A DNA stretch of 64,000 nt, from NCBI RefSeq assembly GCF_040932035.1, contig NZ_JBFRBB010000002.1, positions 930,001 to 994,000 on the forward strand, given 5' to 3'. Made by a program: the position numbers and the translations under genes. Under the pieces are notes generated by a model that was not told the DNA's origin, did not search any database, and saw nothing but the letters and a program-made list of their open reading frames with translations. The stretch is from Hoeflea_A sp040932035 (lineage in GTDB: Bacteria > Pseudomonadota > Alphaproteobacteria > Rhizobiales > Rhizobiaceae). Positions 43,001-51,845 of the stretch are shown here, piece by piece (position 1 is the stretch's first letter; each line of letters begins with the position of its first letter).

Positions 43001-44677
43001 ATGGCCTACAAATCTGATATCGAAATCGCACGCGAAGCAAACAAGAAACCTATCCAGGAGATCGGCGCAAAGCTTGATATTCCGAGCGAGCATCTGTTGC
43101 CCTACGGACATGACAAGGCAAAGGTGTCCGCCGAGTTCATCGCTGCCCAGAAGGACAAGCAGGACGGCAAGCTGGTCCTCGTCACCGCCATCAATCCGAC
43201 GCCCGCCGGCGAAGGCAAGACGACGACAACCGTCGGCCTTGGCGACGGGCTTAATGCCATCGGCAAAAAGGCTGCGATCTGCATCCGCGAAGCCTCACTC
43301 GGCCCATGTTTCGGCATGAAGGGCGGCGCGGCCGGCGGCGGCTATGCGCAGGTCGTGCCGATGGAGGATATGAACCTCCATTTTACCGGCGACTTCCACG
43401 CCATCACATCGGCCCACAATCTTCTGTCTGCAATGATCGACAACCACATCTATTGGGGCAACGCGCTCGATATCGACACGCGCCGGGTCGAATGGCGCCG
43501 GGTCATGGACATGAACGACCGCGCGCTGCGCGAAATTGTCTCTTCGCTTGGCGGTGTCACCAACGGCTTCCCGCGTGAAGCCGGATTTGACATCACCGTT
43601 GCTTCCGAAGTCATGGCAATCCTTTGCCTTGCCAACGACCTCGAGGACCTTGAAAAACGCCTCGGCGACATCATTGTCGCCTATCGCCGCGACAAAACCC
43701 CGGTTTATTGCCGCGATATCAAGGCCGACGGCGCCATGGCCGTGCTCCTGAAGGACGCCATGCAGCCGAACCTCGTGCAGACGCTGGAAAACAACCCCGC
43801 CTTTGTTCACGGTGGCCCGTTTGCCAATATCGCCCATGGCTGCAACTCGGTCGTTGCCACGAAGACAGCGCTCAAGGTCGCTGACTATGTGGTGACGGAA
43901 GCCGGTTTCGGTGCCGATCTCGGAGCCGAGAAGTTCATGGACATCAAGTGCCGCAAGGCCGGCATCGCACCGGACGCGGTTGTAATCGTCGCCACTGTGC
44001 GCGCCATGAAAATGAATGGCGGCGTAAAGAAGGAAGACCTGGGCACGGAGAATATCGAAGCCGTCGAACGCGGCTGTGCAAACCTCGGACGTCATATCGA
44101 AAACGTCAAATCCTTCGGCGTGCCTGCCGTCGTTGCCATCAACCACTTCGTCACCGACACGGACGCGGAAGTCGCGGCCGTACAGGAATATGTTTCGAGT
44201 CTCGGCTCCGAGGCTATTTTGTGCAAGCACTGGGCCGAAGGATCGGAAGGCATTAATGAACTCGCCACCCGCATCGCCGAAATAGCTGACAGCGGCATGG
44301 CCCAGTTCTCGACGCTCTACCCCGATGAAATGCCGCTGTTCGAGAAGATCGAGACCATTGCCAAGCGCATCTACCGCGCCGACGAGGTGTTGGCGGACAA
44401 GAAAATCCGCGATCAGCTCCGCCAGTGGGAAGAGGCCGGCTTCGGCCACCTGCCCGTTTGCATGGCCAAAACGCAATATTCTTTTTCCACCGATCCGAAC
44501 CTGCGCGGGGCACCCACCGGTCACAGCGTGCCGATAAGAGAAGTACGGCTTTCAGCCGGCGCAGGCTTCATCGTCGTAATCTGCGGTCAGATCATGACGA
44601 TGCCTGGCCTGCCACGTGTTCCATCAGCCGAGGCGATCAGGCTGAATGAGGAAGGTCAGATCGAGGGCCTGTTCTAG
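43001..44677 (+). CDS. fhs: Formate-tetrahydrofolate ligase
   Basis: A 558-residue Fhs enzyme joining formate to tetrahydrofolate with ATP. The ATP loop PTPAGEGKTTT lies at about 66-76. EASLGPCFGMKGGAAGGGYAQVVPMEDMNLHF and the C-terminal GQIMTMPGLPR segments are diagnostic. Length is normal. It lies 42 bp after soxG on the same strand and presumably balances the one-carbon pool fed by sarcosine demethylation, in the ligase direction or in reverse. Confidence 0.96.
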   Translation: MAYKSDIEIAREANKKPIQEIGAKLDIPSEHLLPYGHDKAKVSAEFIAAQKDKQDGKLVLVTAINPTPAGEGKTTTTVGLGDGLNAIGKKAAICIREASLGPCFGMKGGAAGGGYAQVVPMEDMNLHFTGDFHAITSAHNLLSAMIDNHIYWGNALDIDTRRVEWRRVMDMNDRALREIVSSLGGVTNGFPREAGFDITVASEVMAILCLANDLEDLEKRLGDIIVAYRRDKTPVYCRDIKADGAMAVLLKDAMQPNLVQTLENNPAFVHGGPFANIAHGCNSVVATKTALKVADYVVTEAGFGADLGAEKFMDIKCRKAGIAPDAVVIVATVRAMKMNGGVKKEDLGTENIEAVERGCANLGRHIENVKSFGVPAVVAINHFVTDTDAEVAAVQEYVSSLGSEAILCKHWAEGSEGINELATRIAEIADSGMAQFSTLYPDEMPLFEKIETIAKRIYRADEVLADKKIRDQLRQWEEAGFGHLPVCMAKTQYSFSTDPNLRGAPTGHSVPIREVRLSAGAGFIVVICGQIMTMPGLPRVPSAEAIRLNEEGQIEGLF

Positions 44678-44707
44678 GAAGCAAACCCACAAACAGCCAC
44701 AGTATTC

Positions 44708-44727
44708 AGGGGGCCATAGTGTCCCCT
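44708..44727 (+). terminator. Probable terminator after fhs
   Basis: AGGGG and CCCCT arms close a short loop and are followed by ATTTCATTT. It ends the sox-fhs operon before the convergent DUF5666 gene. The stem is short, so confidence is modest. Confidence 0.42.
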
Positions 44728-44817
44728 ATTTCATTTCAGCATTGCCCACAAAGTACGTGAAACTTCCGAGGCTTCACCCAACCGGACTGAACCCTAATTT
44801 CATCTCGCAAACGGCCT

Positions 44818-45771
44818 CTACCCGCCGCAACGCTCAGCCGCCTCACGGCCGAGGCTTTCAAGCAGCTGCATCCTGTCCTGTTCATCCTCAGGCAGCTCCG
44901 CTAAAGGCACGATCGGCTGGCGCTCGACTGATTGCGCACAATAAAGGCCGCGTCCTGAAAACACCGCCATCGGCTCATCGCCCGCATAGGCAATGACGCC
45001 GGAGCCGTAGATGGTGTAGAGCCCCTGTGGCCCGGGCTGTGACAGATAGCCTTCCATCAAGATGTCAGCGACCGGTCTTGTGAACAGCCCCAGGGCAACG
45101 TTTAGCGCCTCGATTCCGTTCTGGGCCGGCACGCCGCGCACCGTCAGCACGTCGTCCGGTTGTGCATGACGGGGTGTCATTCCGATGATCTGTGTCCCAC
45201 CGACATAGGCAGGCCCTTGCGTCCCGTCGGAGCGGTAACTGCCGACTATGACCGCCTCGTCCTGCCGATCGATTTTTATAACCAGAGATGCGACAACAGT
45301 ATTGCCCCGCCACAGGCCGTTGATGGCCACCCAGTCGCCCTGCCCCAGTGCAGCGGCATCGGCCACACCGTCAAACGCGGTATCGCTGTCGATGAGGATT
45401 TCTGATCCAAGAACGGAAAATCCATCCGCGCCGGCAGCCGACACGGGCCCGATGACCGGTAAATACTGGCTGATGTAATCGGCATTCCAGCTGCCATCGG
45501 CAAAGGTCGCTTCAACAACGACCGTTTCCCCGACGCCAAGTGCGGCAGCGGGCTTTATGCCAAGCGGGGATGCAACAATCATGTCCGCCGGGAAAATGAC
45601 GTGCTGCCCGTTCACATAGATACTGCCCAGCTCGGTGATCGTACCAACAATGCCTGTACCGACGATCCCGCCTTCACGGTCTTCTTGGGGTTTGTTTTCG
45701 GCGGCAAGCGCACAGGTCGCAAGCACAAACAATGTCATTAGGCACGTCAGAAACCGCGTCGTCTTAAGCAT
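44818..45771 (-). CDS. DUF5666 secreted protein
   Basis: A 317-residue exported protein with a signal peptide (MLKTTRFLTCLMTLFVLATCALA). The rest is mostly beta-strand repeats of the DUF5666 type: GTGIVGTITELGSIYVNGQHVIF near residue 40, then a run of 'DWVAINGLWRG', 'GSYRSDG', 'VLTVRGVPAQNG' and 'GYLSQPGPQG' units. A C-terminal helix contains a lone Cys near the end. It likely acts in the periplasm or on the surface. Its ATG overlaps the stop of the DUF6502 gene by one base (TGATG). Function unknown. Confidence 0.8.
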   Translation of the reverse strand: MLKTTRFLTCLMTLFVLATCALAAENKPQEDREGGIVGTGIVGTITELGSIYVNGQHVIFPADMIVASPLGIKPAAALGVGETVVVEATFADGSWNADYISQYLPVIGPVSAAGADGFSVLGSEILIDSDTAFDGVADAAALGQGDWVAINGLWRGNTVVASLVIKIDRQDEAVIVGSYRSDGTQGPAYVGGTQIIGMTPRHAQPDDVLTVRGVPAQNGIEALNVALGLFTRPVADILMEGYLSQPGPQGLYTIYGSGVIAYAGDEPMAVFSGRGLYCAQSVERQPIVPLAELPEDEQDRMQLLESLGREAAERCGG

Positions 45772-46604
45772 CAATCCTCACCCTTGCGAGATTTTTGCGC
45801 ATTGTTTTTGCCAAAAATGTAGGCGCCTAATGAAAATCTGCCTTGCTGGTTAGATTTTTTTGCATCCCGTTGCTGAAGAGCCATGGCGTGGCGGTTCAGT
45901 TCCTTGAGCACTTCTTCGCTGCGCTCGCGCGCCAGGCGGACCAGTTCCGCCACCGATTCATCTGACAAATGGCTGAAATGAGCCGCACGCTCGAAATTGC
46001 GGTCTTCCCCGTCAGTCGCGAGCAGGTTGTCCGTCGCTGCCTGCAAATGCGCCAGCAGGTTCTTCTCATAGGCCGCTATCATTGCCTCGGAATCGGGATC
46101 TGCGATGAAAGCGTCCTGAACCAGGTGTACGGTTTCAGGTTCCTTCACGGTAACGGCCCCCTCTTTGAGGAGAGCGTCAAGGACGGTGGCCGCCGGAAGG
46201 TCTATACGGGCATCACGCACCAGATCGTCGAAACCGGGCTTGCCTCTGCGGCCCGCCCGCGGCAATGGCCTGGGTGCGCCGTTCTTGTCGGTGAATCTCT
46301 TGGCGGTCGCCCAGTAGCCGATCACCAGGGTGCAGGCATTGACAAGCGAGCGCCGGACAGGCGGCTCGCTTTCCTCGCGCAGCCGGCGCACATCCTTGCG
46401 GTGAAGCCCGGTCAGAAGGCTGATGCGGCTGTCGGTGAGCTTCGGATCTTCGGCGGACAGGTCCACCGCGGCATCAAACAGCGCACGCTTGAGGGCCTCT
46501 GTGGCAGCGGACAATGTCACTCCGTGCGCAATCATCGCCCTGGCGATGGGGCGCAACATGCGCGAGAGTGCCCGCTGGAACTGTTCTGTGCGGTTTTCGC
46601 GCAC
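45771..46604 (-). CDS. DUF6502 protein with HTH-like segment
   Basis: A 277-residue cytoplasmic protein of the DUF6502 type. The N-terminus (RALSRMLRPIARAMIAHGVTLSAATEALKRALF) is a helical bundle. The segment LTDSRISLLTGLHRKDVRRLREE at about 55-77 reads as a helix-turn-helix, suggesting DNA binding. The rest is helical with a basic C-terminal tail. AGGAG lies six bases before the GTG at 46604. It is cotranscribed with the DUF5666 gene, and could be the regulator that binds the 46724-46742 palindrome; that is inference. Confidence 0.75.
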   Translation of the reverse strand: MRENRTEQFQRALSRMLRPIARAMIAHGVTLSAATEALKRALFDAAVDLSAEDPKLTDSRISLLTGLHRKDVRRLREESEPPVRRSLVNACTLVIGYWATAKRFTDKNGAPRPLPRAGRRGKPGFDDLVRDARIDLPAATVLDALLKEGAVTVKEPETVHLVQDAFIADPDSEAMIAAYEKNLLAHLQAATDNLLATDGEDRNFERAAHFSHLSDESVAELVRLARERSEEVLKELNRHAMALQQRDAKKSNQQGRFSLGAYIFGKNNAQKSRKGED

Positions 46605-46723
46605 CCTTGTCTCCTAAGCTCACGCCTCACTGCCAGTTTCCGGCACCTTCGGCAAGCCGTCATTCGCCCCTGCTCTCATCGGATCACGTTCCCGTAATAT
46701 AATTTGAAGGAGCGTGACTTAAT

Positions 46724-46742
46724 ATTGGGAAATTTTCCCAAT
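46724..46742. promoter_or_regulatory. 19-bp perfect palindrome, candidate operator
   Basis: ATTGGGAAA and TTTCCCAAT flank a single T, lying between the divergent DUF6502 and AMP-binding genes (120 bp and 50 bp from their starts). Such a perfect odd-length palindrome is unlikely by chance in GC-rich surroundings. Confidence 0.65.
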
Positions 46743-46791
46743 AGCCTGCCTGACGTCTCGTGTCGAGAGCTTTACTGGGAGTATTATTGTC

Positions 46792-48507
46792 ATGAACAGG
46801 ATGTCACGCGCTGCGGATTCATTCGCAGCCGATCACGAATCTGCACTGAAAATTGAAAGCCTGCTTAGCAATGAACTGGTTGGCGACCCACAAATGAGGG
46901 AGCCCCGGCAGCCTGTGCGCGCAGCACTGTGGCAGTCCAGCCGGTTCAACAGGAAGGAGTTTTCTCACCTTTCGCAAGAAGATCAGAGCCTCTTCGAGAT
47001 TTTCGGCCACGGGCCGCTCGTGCGGCCCCGCCACGATACGATCCATTCCGGTTTCGAACGGTATGCCGCCGAGCAACCGGATGCTGTTGCGATCGAACAT
47101 CTCGGTTCAAGTCTCACCTACGGCGAACTTGAGGCGCAATCAAATCGTCTTGCCCGTATTCTTCTCAGCCATGGCGTTGGACGCGGCGACGCGGTTGCTC
47201 TTTATCTTCAGCGCTCCATCGAAATGGTCGTTGGCATCATTGCGACCCTCAAGACCGGCGCGGCCTATATTCCCCAGCACGTCGGTGTCGCACCGAGCGA
47301 AACGCTCGAACACATTGCCGGTGTAACCGGAGCCAAAGTCACACTGACGCTTTCTGCGCTGCGGGAGCAAATTCCGGCGGATGACAAACGCGCTTGCCTG
47401 GCAATCGACGAAATCATGGCCGAGCCGGTAAACGCGGACATGGCGGCGTCCATCCTGACAGAACCCGCCCAGCCGCAGGACCGCTGCCTTATCCTTTTCA
47501 CTTCCGGAACCACGGGCGTTCCAAACGGCGTTCAGGTTACGCATCGCAACCTGTGCAACATACTTCAGACATCCCCGGGCGATCTCGGCATTCGGCCGGG
47601 AATGAAGGTCGCCCAACTGCTGTCTATTGCGTTCGACATGGCTGCCTGGGAGATTCTCGGCTGCCTTTCCAATGGCGGCACACTCGTCATTCGCGGCAAG
47701 AATATCCAGGAAGTTGCTGAGCAGGCGGATGTAGTGATCGCGACACCGTCCATCCTTTGTTCGCTTGACGCATCACGTTGCCGCAACGTCAAGGTTGCAG
47801 CGGTTGCGGGCGAACCATGCCCCCGGCCGCTCGCCGACACCTGGTCGTCCTTCTGCCGTTTCTATAATTCCTGCGGTCCGACGGAAACGACCATCATCAA
47901 CACCGCCGAGCCCCACTATCCTATGAAACCGGTTCTCTCGATCGGCCGCCCGACACCCAACAACACGGTCTACGTTCTCGATGAGAATATGCGCCCCTGC
48001 AAGATCGGCGACATCGGCGAAATGTGGGCTGGCGGCGATTGTGTGACCGCCGGTTATCTCGCTAACAGAAAGCTGAGCGATGACCGCTACCGTCCCGATC
48101 CCTTCCTCGGCGGCAGGCGCATGATGTTCCGGACGAGGGACCTTGGCCGCTGGACCAAAAGCGGTGAGCTCGAGCATTTCGGCCGCGTCGACGATCAGGT
48201 AAAGATCCGCGGTTTTCGTGTCGAGCTCGACGCCGTCTCTTCGGTACTTGAAACGGTCGAGGGGTGTGAACAGGCCGTTACGCTCAAATACGACAACCGC
48301 AATCTCGTCTCCTTTGTCAGCCCGGCGAATGTCGACATCGCAAAGGCCGAGCAAACCGTCGCGGCAAAACTGCCCTACTACTGCGTTCCGGTCTTCACCA
48401 TCGCAATGGATGAACTGCCACGCACCCCGCGCGGCAAGCTCGACAAGCGACTGCTGATGAAACTGGCCGTGGACCATCACAATAAAACCGGCGTGAGGGT
48501 TGCCTAA
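46792..48507 (+). CDS. AMP-binding adenylation protein, TmpL N-half-like
   Basis: A 571-residue adenylate-forming enzyme of NRPS A-domain type. Core motifs: A3 at 233-247 with FTSGTTGVPNGV, where the usual lysine is Asn; A5 NSCGPTET at 359-366; A7 RTRDLGR at 447-453; A8 at 464-479; and A10 PRGKLDK with Lys549, the catalytic lysine. There is no carrier or condensation domain. An unrelated 80-residue N-terminal extension precedes it. The membrane flavoprotein gene begins at the very next base after its stop. The pair mirrors fungal TmpL, which has an AMP-binding domain, six helices and a FAD/NAD(P) domain in one chain. Substrate unknown. Confidence 0.88.
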   Translation: MNRMSRAADSFAADHESALKIESLLSNELVGDPQMREPRQPVRAALWQSSRFNRKEFSHLSQEDQSLFEIFGHGPLVRPRHDTIHSGFERYAAEQPDAVAIEHLGSSLTYGELEAQSNRLARILLSHGVGRGDAVALYLQRSIEMVVGIIATLKTGAAYIPQHVGVAPSETLEHIAGVTGAKVTLTLSALREQIPADDKRACLAIDEIMAEPVNADMAASILTEPAQPQDRCLILFTSGTTGVPNGVQVTHRNLCNILQTSPGDLGIRPGMKVAQLLSIAFDMAAWEILGCLSNGGTLVIRGKNIQEVAEQADVVIATPSILCSLDASRCRNVKVAAVAGEPCPRPLADTWSSFCRFYNSCGPTETTIINTAEPHYPMKPVLSIGRPTPNNTVYVLDENMRPCKIGDIGEMWAGGDCVTAGYLANRKLSDDRYRPDPFLGGRRMMFRTRDLGRWTKSGELEHFGRVDDQVKIRGFRVELDAVSSVLETVEGCEQAVTLKYDNRNLVSFVSPANVDIAKAEQTVAAKLPYYCVPVFTIAMDELPRTPRGKLDKRLLMKLAVDHHNKTGVRVA

Positions 48508-49830
48508 ATGTCCATGCAATCGGTTAGACAGTTCGACCTGACAGCCCCACGTCCGGGCTGGCGGCGCATCACCCGGCATCCGGCGATCATGGAGTACCAG
48601 CGCCTGGTCCTGCTGGTCCTCGGCGTCAATGTCGCCGCCCTTTATTGGGGCGTCCAGAACAATATCTGGTGGGACGGAAACGGGTTCGCTCTTGACCGGA
48701 TTTCCAATCTGGCGCTGGTCAATTTTTCGCTGGCGATCCTCATCCGCCAGCAGCGCGTTGTCAATTTGCTTTTCTGGCTGGCAACCCGCATTCCGACCAG
48801 TTGGCCGCTTTGGATACGATGGGGCGCGGGCAAGGTGTTCCATTTCGGCGGGCTGCATATCGGCGGCAATGTAGCAGGTTCGGCGTGGTTCCTGCTGCTG
48901 CTCGCCGGTTTGGTGTGGAACCATTTGTTGGGGCTCGACGGCATTTCGCCGCGAACCATAGGCGTAACGGCAGTGATGCTGTTGCTGCTGGCGCTTATGA
49001 TCGCTACCGCGGTGAGTTCGTTCCGCGCCCGGTTCCATGACCTGTTCGAACGGGTTCACCGTTTTGCCGGCTGGACTGTTCTGGCGCTCTTCTGGGCCCA
49101 GACCGTGTCAGTAATTGACGACACCGGCGGCACATTCATCGGATCGCCGGCCATCTGGATGCTGTGCCTCATCACCATTTCGATCGCCCTTCCCTGGATG
49201 ACTTTGAAAAAAGTGCCGGTTGAAATCGTCAAACCGTCGAACCATGCGGTCGTGCTTCGCTTCAATTACGGTGATACGCCCTTTCCCGGCTCGTCCAATT
49301 CGATCAGTCTCAGCCCGCTGCTCGAATGGCACGCATTCGCCAATATTCCCGCGCCTGGAGAAGACGGCTATCGGCTGATCGTTTCGCGTGCCGGTGATTG
49401 GACGGGTTCGCTCATCGACAATCCGCCCTCGCATGTCTGGGTCAAGGGCATCACGACGTCCGGCGTTGCCCGTATCGAGGTCTTGTTCAAGAAGGTCGTC
49501 TATATCGCCACCGGCAGCGGCATCGGACCGGTCATGCCGCATCTTCTTGCCAAGGACGTGCCGATCCGGCTGATCTGGTCGACGCGCTCGCCGCGCAAGA
49601 CCTATGGTGATGCGCTGGTGAATGAAATCCTTGAGGCCAGCCCCGACGCCCTGATTTGGGATACGGACGAAAAGGGCAAGCCCAACCTGTCGCAACTGGC
49701 CATGCAGGCGGTCCAGGACTTTGACGCTGAGGCCGTCATCTGCATTTCCAACCAGAAGCTGACGCGCCGTGTCGTACACGATCTGGAAAGCCTTGGTGTC
49801 CCCGCCTACGGCGCAATCTGGGACAGCTAG
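48508..49830 (+). CDS. Six-helix membrane flavoprotein, TmpL/TmpA C-half-like
   Basis: A 440-residue protein with six predicted transmembrane helices between about residues 31 and 230, then a cytoplasmic ferredoxin-reductase-like module. The flavin segment is SPLLEWHAFANIP (269-281) and the nucleotide motif is VVYIATGSGIGPVMPHL (330-346). Histidines 112, 117, 139, 177 and 184 lie in or near helices but heme binding is unproven. The family is best known from fungal TmpA and TmpL, which affect redox balance and development. The start abuts the adenylation gene's stop, so both proteins are probably made together and work together at the membrane. Confidence 0.85.
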   Translation: MSMQSVRQFDLTAPRPGWRRITRHPAIMEYQRLVLLVLGVNVAALYWGVQNNIWWDGNGFALDRISNLALVNFSLAILIRQQRVVNLLFWLATRIPTSWPLWIRWGAGKVFHFGGLHIGGNVAGSAWFLLLLAGLVWNHLLGLDGISPRTIGVTAVMLLLLALMIATAVSSFRARFHDLFERVHRFAGWTVLALFWAQTVSVIDDTGGTFIGSPAIWMLCLITISIALPWMTLKKVPVEIVKPSNHAVVLRFNYGDTPFPGSSNSISLSPLLEWHAFANIPAPGEDGYRLIVSRAGDWTGSLIDNPPSHVWVKGITTSGVARIEVLFKKVVYIATGSGIGPVMPHLLAKDVPIRLIWSTRSPRKTYGDALVNEILEASPDALIWDTDEKGKPNLSQLAMQAVQDFDAEAVICISNQKLTRRVVHDLESLGVPAYGAIWDS

Positions 49831-49865
49831 GTCGGCGGGTGACGAAATGGCCACCACTAATCTGG

Positions 49866-49886
49866 GCCGGGTCGTAACGACCCGGC
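49866..49886 (+). terminator. Probable terminator after membrane flavoprotein
   Basis: A perfect 9-bp stem (GCCGGGTCG and CGACCCGGC) around TAA, 35 bp after the flavoprotein stop. Only a short T-poor tail follows, but stem strength and position fit operon-end termination before the ABC genes. Confidence 0.5.
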
Positions 49887-50106
49887 TCTGCCTAGCATAA
49901 CCCTTTGACCGGATAATCAGCGAATTTCAGCTTCCGCAGTCGCAATCCCCATCATCTTGCATATATACGGTTTTCGTACTCGTTCCTTTGTAAAGGCAAT
50001 TTCCGTTGTTCCGGTGGTGAAACTCTGCCGCGCTGTCGACCGAGGTTGAAAACGAAGCAATATGAAATAGAGTTCGACCGGACTCGAAATCGGGGCGTCA
50101 TTGCAA
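49887..50106 (+). promoter_or_regulatory. Upstream region of the ABC-2 exporter operon
   Basis: About 220 bp without a supported gene. It is AT-richer than its neighbours (for example TGCATATATACGG near 49958) and presumably carries the promoter of the ABC genes. A short GAGT/ACTC inverted repeat lies at about 50071-50086. No regulator can be named. Confidence 0.35.
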
Positions 50107-51087
50107 ATGAACACCATCCAACTCCAAAAGGACGCTGCACAGGCACAGCAGCAGGCCGGCGGAGAAACAATTTGTTCGATCACGGAAGTCTCGAAGACCT
50201 ACACCGGCGGTTTCCGGGCCCTCGAAGCGGTTTCACTCGACATTGAAAAAGGCGAAATCCTCGCGCTGCTCGGGCCGAACGGCGCCGGAAAGACCACGCT
50301 GATTTCCATTATCTGCGGCATCGTTAAATCAAGCGGCGGAACGGTGACGGTCGATGGCTATGACGTCAGCAGGGATTATCGCCAAAGCCGTAGCCTGATC
50401 GGCCTCGTGCCACAGGAGATCAACCTGGAGCCGTTTGAAACGGTGAGCAATACGGTGAATTTTTCGCGCGGCCTGTTCGGCAAACCGAAAGATGCCGCAT
50501 ATATCGAAAAGGTTCTGCGCCGCCTGTCTCTCTGGGACAAGCGAAACGACCAGATTGTCACCCTTTCCGGTGGTATGAAACGCCGTGTGCTGATCGCCAA
50601 GGCGCTTTCACACGAGCCGCGCGTCCTGTTTCTGGACGAGCCGACGGCCGGCGTCGACGTCGAGCTGCGCAAAGACATGTGGGAAATCGTCCGCGCACTG
50701 CAGGCAGATGGCGTCACCATCATCCTGACGACCCACTACATCGAAGAAGCCGAAGCGATTGCGGACCGCGTCGGTGTTATCGACAAGGGCAGATTGCTGC
50801 TGGTTGAAGACAAGACCACGCTGATGCAGCGCATGGGCACGAAACAGATCAGGATCGAGCTGCAGGACGAATTGACAAGCATCCCGGACGGTCTGTCGCA
50901 TTACGAGCTTGAGATCGACAACAGCGGCAACGCGCTGATCTACACCTATGATCCGTCAGGCGGCCGTACGGGAATTACGTCCCTCTTCAGCGATCTGAAA
51001 TCCGCCGGTCTGGTGCTGTGTGACGTGCAGACCCACCAGAGTTCCCTAGAAGAAATATTTGTTGACCTGATCAAGGCCCAGACATGA
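50107..51087 (+). CDS. ABC-2-type exporter ATP-binding protein
   Basis: A 326-residue nucleotide-binding subunit of a DrrA/CcmA-type exporter. Walker A is GPNGAGKT at 56-63, the signature is LSGGMKRR, Walker B is VLFLDEPTAGVD, and the switch histidine is in TTHYIEEAE. A C-terminal extension past residue 230 is usual in this group. I use the ATG at 50107; a TTG lies two codons earlier. There is no good ribosome-binding site. It overlaps the permease start by 4 bp (ATGA). The cargo may be a polysaccharide, lipid or drug. Confidence 0.9.
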   Translation: MNTIQLQKDAAQAQQQAGGETICSITEVSKTYTGGFRALEAVSLDIEKGEILALLGPNGAGKTTLISIICGIVKSSGGTVTVDGYDVSRDYRQSRSLIGLVPQEINLEPFETVSNTVNFSRGLFGKPKDAAYIEKVLRRLSLWDKRNDQIVTLSGGMKRRVLIAKALSHEPRVLFLDEPTAGVDVELRKDMWEIVRALQADGVTIILTTHYIEEAEAIADRVGVIDKGRLLLVEDKTTLMQRMGTKQIRIELQDELTSIPDGLSHYELEIDNSGNALIYTYDPSGGRTGITSLFSDLKSAGLVLCDVQTHQSSLEEIFVDLIKAQT

Positions 51088-51845
51088 ATTTCCATGCCGT
51101 AAAAGCGATATATGTCTTTGAAATGTCGCGTACATTCCGCACTCTTTTGCAAAGTGTCGTCTCGCCCGTTTTGTCGACGTCGCTCTATTTCGTCGTCTTC
51201 GGCGCAGCCATCGGTTCACGTTTTGCGGAGGTTGAGGGCGTCAGTTACGGCACTTTCATCGTGCCCGGCCTGATCATGCTGACGGTACTGACCCAGAGTG
51301 TGTCGAACGCCTCCTTCGGCATCTACTTCCCGCGCTTCATCGGCACCATCCAGGAAATATTGTCGGCGCCCATCTCAAGCCTCGAGATCGTGACCGGATA
51401 TGTCGGTGCCGCGGCCACCAAATCCTTCCTGATCGGCCTGATTATTCTGGCAACGGCCCATCTGTTCGTGCCGCTCAGGATCGACCACCCGGTCTGGATG
51501 CTCGGTTTCCTGGTTCTCACCTGCCTGTCCTTTGCCCTGTTCGGTTTCATCATCGGCATCTGGGCAAAGAATTTCGAGCAGCTGCAGCTGGTGCCCCTGC
51601 TGGTGATCACGCCGCTGGTGTTTCTGGGAGGCAGCTTCTATTCGATATCCATGCTGCCGCCGATCTGGCAGAAAGTGACGCTGTTCAACCCGGTCGTTTA
51701 TCTGATTTCGGGGTTCCGCTGGAGCTTCTTCAGCGAAGGTGATGTCAGCGTCAGCCTCAGCCTTGCCATGGTCACCCTGTTCCTGGCGATCTGTCTCGGC
51801 ACGATAATGTGGATCTTTAAGACCGGATACAGAATCCGTAACTAG
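51084..51845 (+). CDS. ABC-2-type exporter permease
   Basis: A 253-residue membrane protein with six predicted helices, of the ABC-2 (YadH/NodJ-like) permease family. The segments YGTFIVPGLIMLTVLTQS near residue 55 and FLGGSFYSISMLPPIWQKVTLFNPVVYLISGFRW near 180-213 are typical of the ABC-2 signature. It forms a half-transporter dimer with the preceding ATPase. It ends 4 bp inside the convergent sugar-ABC ATPase gene. Confidence 0.92.
   Translation: MNFHAVKAIYVFEMSRTFRTLLQSVVSPVLSTSLYFVVFGAAIGSRFAEVEGVSYGTFIVPGLIMLTVLTQSVSNASFGIYFPRFIGTIQEILSAPISSLEIVTGYVGAAATKSFLIGLIILATAHLFVPLRIDHPVWMLGFLVLTCLSFALFGFIIGIWAKNFEQLQLVPLLVITPLVFLGGSFYSISMLPPIWQKVTLFNPVVYLISGFRWSFFSEGDVSVSLSLAMVTLFLAICLGTIMWIFKTGYRIRN

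Noticed and set aside
43295..44524. 409-codon minus-strand frame opposite fhs
   Set aside because: Fully inside a well-supported formate-tetrahydrofolate ligase gene.
47773..49059. 428-codon minus-strand frame spanning both TmpL-like genes
   Set aside because: It bridges two genes with clear motifs on the other strand and has no recognisable domain.
49917..50183. 88-codon minus-strand frame before the ABC operon
   Set aside because: It overlaps the start of the ABC ATPase gene and lacks any recognisable domain or ribosome-binding site.
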